DNA from: Oscillospiraceae bacterium
Lineage (GTDB): Bacteria; Bacillota; Clostridia; Oscillospirales; CAG-272
Assembly (NCBI GenBank): GCA_015064315.1
Contig: SVSL01000010.1
Span: 1 to 37,638 of the forward strand
DNA: 37,638 nucleotides
Direction: 5' to 3'
The position numbers were made by a program, and so were the translations under genes. Under the pieces are notes generated by a model that was given only the letters and a program-made list of their open reading frames with translations, was not told where the DNA came from and did not search any database. This document shows, in pieces, positions 24,846 through 31,148 of this stretch; within the stretch, counting starts at the first letter, position 1; every line of letters begins with the position of its first letter.

Positions 24846-24859
24846 ATTAGTTTACTAAT
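24846..24859. promoter_or_regulatory. Candidate MarR operator
   Basis: ATTAGTTTACTAAT is a 14-nt inverted repeat, 2 nt beyond the -10 box and so over the transcription start. Position and AT-rich dyad form fit autorepression by the MarR protein encoded next. Confidence 0.6.
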
Positions 24860-24861
24860 AA

Positions 24862-24890
24862 ATTATATCGCGCCGCGTCCCGTTTGTCAA
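24862..24890 (-). promoter_or_regulatory. SigA promoter for the marR-ABC operon
   Basis: Perfect TTGACA (24890-24885), 17-nt spacer, TATAAT (24867-24862) on the minus strand. Confidence 0.9.
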
Positions 24891-25153
24891 GATTTTTTGT
24901 CAATAAAAACCATTTTTTCGCAAAAGAATCGAAAACACGGCAAAAAGAGCGTCATGGTTATCATTGTTATTTATGAAACGCCGTCGAAGGGGCAAATTAG
25001 TATCAGCAAACACGGCGCGAGAAGCTCTCAAAAAGGCGGCTTGCGCTCCGGAAAAATCGGTTTTTGCAAAATCAAGGGCAGACGCCAAAAAGGCTCTCCG
25101 ACAACCGTAAAAAGGAATCCCCTGCCCTGCTTGAGAAAGGTTATTGGATAAAA
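24891..25153. other. Noncoding stretch between the marR promoter and spoIVB
   Basis: Short open frames exist on both strands but lack ribosome sites and any recognisable protein. spoIVB genes normally use forespore sigma factors (SigF/SigG); I could not place a convincing SigF or SigG box here. Confidence 0.4.
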
Positions 25154-26334
25154 ATGCTGAATAAAAGAATTTGGAAGCTCCTGTGCTGCTTCCTGCTGAC
25201 GGTTACAATGCTTGCGGCATTCCCGACCGTGGCGGCAGCAGAGGAGGTACCTTTAAAGGAGCGCAACGAAAGAAGCGTTGCATCAATCAAAATGATCTCT
25301 TCCCCAGACGATTCCCTGCCCACCGCAAGCCTTGCGCCTCCTCTTTCCCCTTGGGAGGGACAGCATCTCCGCGCGGCAGGCTCCTACGAGGGGCTGACCG
25401 TCATTCCCGGCGGTATGCCCTTTGGTATCAAATTTTATACCGAGGGGGTCACCGTGGTAGGCTTTTGCGACGTGGACACGGGAAGCGGAAAGTCAATCCC
25501 GCACAGAAGTCGGGGATCAAGCCCAAGGATATGATCCTGAAGGTCAACGGCGAAGCCCTGACGAGTGCCACCGATCTGACCGCGCGCATTGAAAACAGCG
25601 ACGGCAAGCCTCTGACGCTGACCTGCCGCCGCGGAAAAAGCGAATTCGAGGTCAAGCTCACCCCTGCCTACTGCCCTGCCGAGGCACGCTACAAGACGGG
25701 AATCTGGGTGCGCGACAGCGGCGCGGGGATCGGAACCGTCACCTTTATGATCCCCGAGAACGCTGCCTTTGCGGGACTTGGACACGGCATCTGCGACAGT
25801 GACACGGGCGAGCTGGTCCCCATGAAGCGCGGCGCGGTCATGGACGTCACCATCAGCTCGGTAGTCAAGGGAGCTCCCGGCGCGCCGGGCGAGCTGAAGG
25901 GCTATTTCAATGCAGGCAAAACGGGAGCCCTCCTTGGAAACTCGACCTGCGGCGTTTGGGGAACCTTTACAAGCCTCCCAAAAGCCTCCGCCGAGCCCAT
26001 GCCGATCGCCTCGGCAAATGAAATAGAGGAAGGCGATGCCTATATCCTCTGCACCCTGGATTCCAATAAGATCGAGAAATACGATATCAAGATCTCCAAT
26101 ATCAACCGCGATGCCAAGGGCTCCAAGTGCTTCACCGTCACGGTCACCGACCCCGATCTTTTGTCGGTCACGGGCGGAATCGTGCAGGGCATGAGCGGAT
26201 CTCCCATCATTCAAAACGGCAAGCTGGTAGGAGCCGTCACCCACGTGCTCATCAACGACCCCACCACGGGCTACGGCATTTTCATTGAAAATATGCTCAA
26301 CGCGGTAAACGTGCCGACAAAGAAGGCATCGTAA
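25154..26334 (+). pseudogene. spoIVB: SpoIVB-type stage IV sporulation serine peptidase, frameshifted
   Basis: Secreted by the forespore, SpoIVB signals SigK activation across the intermembrane space. The protein begins with a membrane anchor (MLNKRIWKLLCCFLLTVTML). The first frame runs to GFCDVDTGSGK and stops at 25534; the second frame continues VNPAQKSGIKPKDMI (PDZ domain) and then the S55 peptidase domain with GHGICDSDTG (histidine) and GMSGSPIIQNGKLVGAVTHVLINDP (serine box). One extra base near 25489-25492 restores a 393-residue protein of usual make-up. As written the product would be a 126-residue fragment without peptidase. Both halves show no other damage, so a sequencing error or very recent mutation is likely. 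The ATG at 25154 has a weak AAAGG upstream. Confidence 0.88.
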
Positions 26335-26336
26335 AG

Positions 26337-26382
26337 AAAAAAGGCAATATCATTCCGAAAATCGGTTTGATATTGCCTTTTT
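26337..26382. terminator. Bidirectional terminator, repeat-family copy 1
   Basis: Stem AAGGCAATATCA (26341-26352) with TGATATTGCCTT (26368-26379), runs of A before and T after, between convergent spoIVB and the HTH gene. Closely related hairpins occur at 28484-28524 and 31072-31117. Confidence 0.9.
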
Positions 26383-26383
26383 G

Positions 26384-26584
26384 CTATTCTTCAATATACA
26401 CCAAAACATCTTCAACCTTGCAACCGCAAATTTTACAGAGGTCATTGAGCGTAACCGTGCTTATGGGCTTATTGTGCTTTAATCTGTCAAGAAGACTACG
26501 GCTAATTCCGTAGGTGTTAATAAGCTTATACGTCGTGATTCCGCGCGATTTCAATGTCTTGTAGAAGGGTTCGTAGGATATCAT
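26384..26584 (-). CDS. Small Cro/C1-type helix-turn-helix regulator
   Basis: 66-residue DNA-binding protein made of little more than an Xre-type helix-turn-helix: LKSRGITTYKLINTYGISRS (about residues 9-28), LLDRLKHNKPISTVTLNDLC and CGCKVEDVLVYIEE at the end. This is the compact Cro-like form found next to conjugative or cargo modules. ATG 26584 has GGAG 9 nt upstream; an earlier in-frame ATG (26599) overlaps that site and is rejected. It diverges from the two unknown genes at 26789 and 27243, across promoters with overlapping -35 boxes and palindromes, so it very likely represses them and itself. Confidence 0.85.
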   Translation of the reverse strand: MISYEPFYKTLKSRGITTYKLINTYGISRSLLDRLKHNKPISTVTLNDLCKICGCKVEDVLVYIEE

Positions 26585-26626
26585 AGCTATTCTCTCCATT
26601 ACAATTAAACTTTTTTTGATAATTTA

Positions 26627-26655
26627 ATTATAAAATATGCTCTTCCTCTTGACAA
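26627..26655 (-). promoter_or_regulatory. Promoter of the HTH gene
   Basis: TTGTCA (26655-26650), 17-nt spacer, TATAAT (26632-26627) on the minus strand. Its -35 box overlaps that of the divergent promoter by five bases. Confidence 0.75.
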
Positions 26656-26677
26656 TTGTCGATATATAGAGTATAAT
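26649..26677 (+). promoter_or_regulatory. Promoter of the two-gene island operon
   Basis: Perfect TTGACA (26649-26654), 17-nt spacer, TATAAT (26672-26677) on the plus strand. Confidence 0.9.
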
Positions 26678-26700
26678 GTAGTTGTCGTTATGTAGACAAC
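26651..26700. promoter_or_regulatory. Two dyad operators with shared TTGTC half-sites
   Basis: GACAATTGTC (26651-26660) covers the joint -35 region; GTTGTC (26681-26686) and GACAAC (26695-26700) form a second dyad with an 8-nt centre over the predicted plus-strand start. All four half-sites share TTGTC/GACAA, as expected for one dimeric regulator, most likely the adjacent HTH protein. Confidence 0.65.
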
Positions 26701-26780
26701 ATGCTTTCCTGAGAAGCATACTAAAAGAAGTAGTGTTTCTTTTAACCAAAAGGGAACAACCACGAAGCATTATAAGGAGG
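26701..26780 (+). promoter_or_regulatory. Structured leader of the island operon
   Basis: ATGCTT (26701-26706) can pair with AAGCAT at 26714-26719 or with a second AAGCAT at 26765-26770, four nt before the AAGGAGG ribosome site (26774-26780). A TTTCTTTT tract can likewise pair upstream or downstream. Alternative folding that affects translation is possible. Confidence 0.4.
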
Positions 26781-26788
26781 AATAAACA

Positions 26789-27133
26789 ATGACTTCAAAA
26801 GACCTAACAGAAAGAATACAGGATTTACAAAAGCAACGGGAGCAAGTTTTTAGAGACAGCAATCTTGACTTTGAAACCTATAATCAAATAAATATGTCGC
26901 TCAACTTAATAGTTGAAGAAGAGCAGAATTTAAAGAACCTTTGTTTGAGGTTGGATCAATTGTTTGATAAAGCAATACAATTAAAAAATACTGCCGCTTC
27001 CAGAAAGTTCGCGCAAGAAAGCGACAATGACTTAAACACAGCCATGACAGATTTAGCAAAGGGCGAAGAAATTATAAAAAGCATTCAAAAAGCACTACAA
27101 ACAATTGTTGAAAAAAGAGAAAACAGGCGATAA
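26789..27133 (+). CDS. Coiled-coil hypothetical protein, 114 residues
   Basis: Unknown family. It is almost entirely helical and charged, with heptad-like hydrophobic spacing at about residues 1-60 (LTERIQDLQKQREQVF, NLIVEEEQNLKNLCLRLDQLFDKAI) and again at about 85-110 (AKGEEIIKSIQKALQTIVEK), so a coiled-coil helical hairpin or bundle is likely. No signal or membrane segment. A strong AAGGAGG site lies 8 nt before the ATG. It is the first gene of an AT-rich pair driven by a consensus promoter under apparent control of the divergent HTH protein; the next gene starts 109 nt later on the same strand and its product is also rich in coiled coil, so the two may interact. Confidence 0.8.
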   Translation: MTSKDLTERIQDLQKQREQVFRDSNLDFETYNQINMSLNLIVEEEQNLKNLCLRLDQLFDKAIQLKNTAASRKFAQESDNDLNTAMTDLAKGEEIIKSIQKALQTIVEKRENRR

Positions 27134-27242
27134 AAAATCAACTTGTGAAAGCACAAACCTTGTAAAGCAGGACTGACCCTTGTTCAAAAATATACTGCAA
27201 AAAAACAACAAATTATAACAAATATAAAGGAGTATTTGAATT

Positions 27243-28385
27243 ATGGATGGTTTTATGATGGGGTTGCTCATCTTTAGTGTAAGTACACTTATAGTTCTAC
27301 CTATAATAGGTCCTTTCATTGGCAAGGCAATAGCAAAAAAAGAGGCTGAAAAAGAGGCTGAAAAAAAGCAACAAAGAGAACGGCAAGAGAAACAAAAAAT
27401 AGCCCGCGTTGTCTACAAAAGAATGGTGAACGATTTTCGAATCTCAAAAATCAACACCCAAAATGACGAAAACAAGCTTCTTACCGTTGTACAGGTCTTT
27501 AGACCTGAATCTACATTAGAAGAAGCAAAAGAGATTTTCCAATACGGCGAAGAGTTGGTGGAGGAAGACAAAGAACGAGAGTTTCAAAAAAAGAGAAAAC
27601 CGGAATTAGACTTGGCTCGCAAGCAATACGAAGAAGTTCAGTTATTTGGAAAAGAAAAGTATACATACATGGCAAAAGCAAAACGCGTTATAGATACTAC
27701 TTACGATGTTTTAAGACGCTCACAAATATCGGGAGCTTATAATCAACTCCTTAACACCAGAGCGGAAGAACCGGACTGGGCTTTTTGGGGTGGGATTGCA
27801 GATGGATTAGCCGGCACCGGTGCGGGGATCTCTACAGCCTCTTTCATTCAAGCACAAAACGCCAAAGCAAGTGCAAATGCTGCCCAAATGCGCGCTGATG
27901 CGGTTGCGGCGCTGGACTATTACCACAATAATCCAATTGATAGGCTTCACATAGAAACAAAATCAGACCCAGATGATGTCGCATACATCGAATCTCGTTT
28001 ATTCAGTGCAAACGATCAAGATGAGTGGTTTAAGAGTTTGAAAATTTCCGACGTAACATTTGAAATTACGGAAGGTAAAAATTTTATCGTTCAAGGAAAA
28101 ATATCTTGTCCAAATTCTTTCAAGCTGTGTGATCGTATTAGCGTATTGGATGGTTCTATTGAAGTGTCGGTCAGAAATAAAACGTCAGGGCAAATTGTCG
28201 CAACCGGATACTTTTCTGCCCCCGGTGCAGCAAATCTTAATTTGTTGGAAGTAGGCTTTTGTTCGGAATTTGTATTTCAAGCAATATGCATTTGCGATCA
28301 GTATTCTGATATAACGAGCCGTTTTTTTTGTTATAAATACGAATGTGAATTCAAGCCACACAAATTATGGTTGATTGAATTGTAA
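27243..28385 (+). CDS. Membrane-anchored coiled-coil hypothetical protein, 380 residues
   Basis: Unknown family. An N-terminal membrane helix (about residues 5-28, LLIFSVSTLIVLPIIGPFIG) is followed by a strongly charged coiled coil (KKEAEKEAEKKQQRERQEKQ) to about residue 150. A glycine/alanine-rich segment at about 178-225 (GGIADGLAGTGAGISTASF and the alanine-rich stretch after it) could be a second membrane-inserting or hinge segment. The C-terminal about 130 residues look like a beta-rich globular domain with several cysteines. Composition is clearly more AT-rich than flanking resident genes, suggesting transfer. AAAGGAG lies about 11 nt before the ATG. It is followed by a terminator of the repeated type. 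Confidence 0.8.
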   Translation: MDGFMMGLLIFSVSTLIVLPIIGPFIGKAIAKKEAEKEAEKKQQRERQEKQKIARVVYKRMVNDFRISKINTQNDENKLLTVVQVFRPESTLEEAKEIFQYGEELVEEDKEREFQKKRKPELDLARKQYEEVQLFGKEKYTYMAKAKRVIDTTYDVLRRSQISGAYNQLLNTRAEEPDWAFWGGIADGLAGTGAGISTASFIQAQNAKASANAAQMRADAVAALDYYHNNPIDRLHIETKSDPDDVAYIESRLFSANDQDEWFKSLKISDVTFEITEGKNFIVQGKISCPNSFKLCDRISVLDGSIEVSVRNKTSGQIVATGYFSAPGAANLNLLEVGFCSEFVFQAICICDQYSDITSRFFCYKYECEFKPHKLWLIEL

Positions 28386-28408
28386 TTCAGCATAAAATAT
28401 AGATAAAA

Positions 28409-28457
28409 CGGCAGGTACTCTATCACAATGAAAGCGCGTTAGGAGAGCCCTTTGCCG
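28409..28457. other. Unexplained stem-loop downstream of the island operon
   Basis: CGGCA (28409-28413) pairs with TGCCG (28453-28457), and CTCT (28418-28421) with AGAG (28444-28447), around a 22-nt centre. A-rich DNA follows on the plus strand, so it would act as a terminator only in the reverse direction. No riboswitch class is recognised. Confidence 0.3.
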
Positions 28458-28483
28458 AAAAAAATATCAAAAACTTTTAAAGA

Positions 28484-28524
28484 AAAGGCAATATCACTCC
28501 GAACAATCGGGGGATATTGCCTTT
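28484..28524 (+). terminator. Terminator, repeat-family copy 2
   Basis: AAAGGCAATATC (28484-28495) pairs with GATATTGCCTTT (28513-28524). It lies 98 nt below the island's last gene and is closely related to copy 1, so similar hairpins bracket the island. Confidence 0.75.
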
Positions 28525-28543
28525 ATAAAATTTTGATTTTCTA

Positions 28544-28572
28544 TTGCATTGAGCAATTTGACGTGATATAAT
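28544..28572 (+). promoter_or_regulatory. Promoter of the glycyl-radical domain gene
   Basis: TTGCAT (28544-28549), 17-nt spacer, TGA then TATAAT (28567-28572; extended -10). The start codon is 25 nt below the -10 box. Confidence 0.75.
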
Positions 28573-28597
28573 AAATCTACGAAACGGAGGTGAGTCC

Positions 28598-28852
28598 ATG
28601 AACGAATCGAATAGGAAGCAAGAGCTATATGATTTTTACCTTCACGGCGACGCCGAACGGTCAAAAGCCTTTGCCGACAAATGCTTCGCCCTCATGGACG
28701 CGCGTTTTGAGGACGGCATGAGCGTCACAGCGCAAAAGCACCCCGAGAAATACCCCCATCTGATCGTTCGCGTAACGGGATTCTCGGCAAAATTCACTTC
28801 TCTTTCAAGAGAATGGCAGGAGGAATTGCTCTCCGGAAATTTTTATCATTGA
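28598..28852 (+). CDS. Stand-alone glycyl-radical domain protein (GrcA/YfiD-like), 84 residues
   Basis: The C-terminal half reads KHPEKYPHLIVRVTGFSAKF followed by TSLSREWQEELL, the glycyl-radical loop of pyruvate formate-lyase-type enzymes and of the small spare-part protein GrcA (YfiD) of Escherichia coli; the radical-bearing glycine would be Gly61. The first 40 residues are helical and unlike a full lyase. At 84 residues it is shorter than GrcA (127). The serine/tyrosine usually around the glycine (SGY) are threonine/phenylalanine (TGF), a variant I believe also occurs in larger enzymes. GGAGGTGA precedes the ATG, and it has its own promoter and terminator, so it is a dedicated gene and not debris. 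No lyase or activating enzyme is in the window. Confidence 0.75.
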   Translation: MNESNRKQELYDFYLHGDAERSKAFADKCFALMDARFEDGMSVTAQKHPEKYPHLIVRVTGFSAKFTSLSREWQEELLSGNFYH

Positions 28853-28857
28853 AGCTT

Positions 28858-28898
28858 GAGACTCCACGATCCGTGGAGTCTCATCTGCTTTTTTCTCA
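28858..28898 (+). terminator. Terminator of the glycyl-radical domain gene
   Basis: Perfect 11-bp stem (28858-28868 with 28872-28882), 3-nt loop, then ATCTGCTTTTTT. Confidence 0.88.
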
Positions 28899-28909
28899 AA
28901 AAACGTAGA

Positions 28910-28938
28910 TTGACATTCGCCATCTCTTATGCTATAAT
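28910..28938 (+). promoter_or_regulatory. SigA promoter of the glycoside-hydrolase-like gene
   Basis: Perfect TTGACA (28910-28915), 17-nt spacer, TGC then TATAAT (28933-28938). Confidence 0.9.
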
Positions 28939-28987
28939 AGACGTATGACAAATCGCGTGCCGCTCCCGGCAGAAAGGAAGGACGTAT

Positions 28988-31057
28988 ATGAACCTACAAA
29001 ACGATGCGATCACCGCGCGCAAGAGAATTGCCACGTGGTGGATGAAATGGGAGGATCTTCGCTGGCCAAACGCAGATAATCTGGACAAGATCAAAGCTCG
29101 CGCTGAGGCAATGGCAAAGGCAAACATTACCACCGCCATGTTCTTCGGTTGCCATTTCCGTTGGGACTATCTGCCCTATTTTACCATTCTGCACGACTAT
29201 CTCGCCGCGGTATCCGAGGAGCTTCAAAAGTGCGGACTGGAGCTTTGGGATCACCATTCGGTCAATCTCATTCACCGCTACGACACCACCGAGGAAATGC
29301 GCCACGTGATGCTGCACAGCGGCCCTCATATTCCCTTCTCCCCCTCCCGTGAGGCAGCGGCAAGCTGGCAATACAAGGGAAAATATCTCAACGATTGGCG
29401 CATGAGAGACGTGAAAACAGGTGACGTCCTCTACTATCCCCAATACGCCGCAGAGGGCTTTTGCTACCGCAACCCCGACTATATCGAAGCCTACCTCGAT
29501 TACGCCAAGCGGCTGGTCAAGGACACCGGCATTACCGGCCTTTCGGCGGACGATCCCGTAAACTATATGCGCTTCAACTCCTGCGCCTGCCCCCATTGCC
29601 GCGCCGCCCTGAAGGAGCGCACCGGCGTGGAGCTTCCTCCCATTGAGGACCGAAGCTTCTGGCAGAACTGGGACAATCCCGCATGGCACGCCTGGATCGA
29701 CCTGCGCTTTGAAGCCGCCGGCAATTTCTTAAAGCAGGTTGCCTCGGTGCTTCCCGAGGGCTTCCGCCTGACCACCTGCGGCAGTAACAGCGCATCCCCC
29801 GAGGCAAACGCCAAGGGTGCGGACGCCCGCTATTTCCTCGAGGGCTGTAACTTTATCAATCTGGAGATGCGCGGCAACACACCTCCCTACAAGCACGACC
29901 CCGTTACCGATAACCGTCCCGTATCCAACTGCATGATCACCTCCTCCCACCACCAAGCCGCGGCGCGCGAGCAGGGCTACCGTTGCTTTGCCACCGGCTT
30001 TGGCTTTACCGAGGAAACGGCAAACATTGTGTGGGCGGTCAACAAAATGCTGGATTCCGATTGCTGGTTCTCCACGCTCAAGGAGCGTCTCGGCCTCCCC
30101 GACCACATTCTGAACTCCCTGCCCAACGAGTGGGATATCGTAGGCAAGGCATTCGGCTTTGAAAAGGATCACCCCGAGCTCTTTACGGGCAAGCAGGTTG
30201 CCCAGCTGGGCGTTTATTTCTCCTACGAGACCCGTAAGTACACCTTCTTTGGCGGTGCGCACAAGGGATACTTCCTGGATTGGAGACGCACCGTGGAGCA
30301 GCTCTTTGAGGTGGGCATCAGCCCTCACACCGTCTTCAAATTCCCCAAGGACACCACTGACTATCCGCTGATCCTGGTTCCCTCGCCTCTTGCTATGACC
30401 GAGGAAGAAAAGGATGCGCTCGATATCTATCTGCAAAACGGCGGTATCGTCTTGGTTTACGGTCCCTCTGCTCTGGAGGGCTGTGACAACGGCGTGACCT
30501 ATCCCAACGCCGCAAGCGTGAAGGATCCCAAGGATGCCTTCTCGGGCGTTCCCAACGGCACCCGCATTACCCTGCCCGAATGGATGACCGAAACCGAATT
30601 TGCCGACACTGCCATGGCACCCGAATGGAGGGAGGTCCGCAAGGGACTCTTCTATAATCCCAGCAGAATCAGCGCAAAGAAGATCACCGATTCGCTTCTT
30701 GCCTTGACGCGGCAGTACATGAAATCCATGCCCATTGAAATTCTGGATTCCGAGGGCTACCTCACCACCGTGTTTGAGGATGACAACGCATTTGTGGTGC
30801 GTATGCTGGCGGCAGATTTTGACACCGACATTGACCACGAGCTGGACGAGATGCGTTTTCACAGAAGCCGCGTCAATTACGTCAACTACGTGCAAGCCAC
30901 GGGCGTAACGCAGGAGCTTCGTCTGAAGGTCGATGCGCTCCCCGAGGTCTATACCCCCTTCAACGCCCCCGCCACCGTCAAGATGGAGAACGGCGTTTGC
31001 AATGTCTCGCTCCCCGAAAAGACCTCCTTTATCATTCTTCGTATTCCCAAAAACTAA
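28988..31057 (+). CDS. Uncharacterised glycoside-hydrolase-like protein, 689 residues
   Basis: Probably a cytoplasmic carbohydrate enzyme; no signal peptide. The N-terminal about 400 residues look like a TIM barrel of the GH42/GH-A type: NITTAMFFGCHFRW, ITGLSADDPVNYMRF, the cysteine cluster CACPHCRAALKERTG, FINLEMRGNTPP. Residues about 410-520 (VAQLGVYFSYETRKY, YPLILVPSPLAMTEEEKDALDIYLQNGG) resemble the Rossmann-like trimerisation domain of beta-galactosidases, followed by a beta-sandwich tail. Catalytic acids cannot be assigned with confidence, and the substrate is unknown. AAAGGAAGG lies upstream of the ATG. Monocistronic; the terminator is shared with a convergent gene. Confidence 0.72.
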   Translation: MNLQNDAITARKRIATWWMKWEDLRWPNADNLDKIKARAEAMAKANITTAMFFGCHFRWDYLPYFTILHDYLAAVSEELQKCGLELWDHHSVNLIHRYDTTEEMRHVMLHSGPHIPFSPSREAAASWQYKGKYLNDWRMRDVKTGDVLYYPQYAAEGFCYRNPDYIEAYLDYAKRLVKDTGITGLSADDPVNYMRFNSCACPHCRAALKERTGVELPPIEDRSFWQNWDNPAWHAWIDLRFEAAGNFLKQVASVLPEGFRLTTCGSNSASPEANAKGADARYFLEGCNFINLEMRGNTPPYKHDPVTDNRPVSNCMITSSHHQAAAREQGYRCFATGFGFTEETANIVWAVNKMLDSDCWFSTLKERLGLPDHILNSLPNEWDIVGKAFGFEKDHPELFTGKQVAQLGVYFSYETRKYTFFGGAHKGYFLDWRRTVEQLFEVGISPHTVFKFPKDTTDYPLILVPSPLAMTEEEKDALDIYLQNGGIVLVYGPSALEGCDNGVTYPNAASVKDPKDAFSGVPNGTRITLPEWMTETEFADTAMAPEWREVRKGLFYNPSRISAKKITDSLLALTRQYMKSMPIEILDSEGYLTTVFEDDNAFVVRMLAADFDTDIDHELDEMRFHRSRVNYVNYVQATGVTQELRLKVDALPEVYTPFNAPATVKMENGVCNVSLPEKTSFIILRIPKN

Positions 31058-31071
31058 GATTTTGAACAAAG

Positions 31072-31117
31072 AAAAGGCAATATCAAACCGATCTCTCGGA
31101 ATGATATTGCCTTTTTT
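31072..31117. terminator. Bidirectional terminator, repeat-family copy 3 (inverted)
   Basis: AAAGGCAATATCA (31073-31085) pairs with TGATATTGCCTTT (31102-31114), with A and T runs outside. Its loop sequence is the reverse complement of copy 1, so it is the same element inserted in the other orientation, between convergent genes. Confidence 0.88.
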
Positions 31118-31148
31118 CATCTGTAAAAGGAATCAAGGAAGATTCTTT

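Noticed and set aside
24897..25151. 84-codon frame upstream of spoIVB
   Set aside because: Lysine/arginine-rich with no domain and no ribosome site; probably chance.
25480..25500. Programmed -1 frameshift in spoIVB as the main explanation
   Set aside because: A AAG is a possible slip site, but spoIVB is normally a single frame and no stimulatory structure or upstream Shine-Dalgarno spacer was evident; artefact or mutation is simpler.
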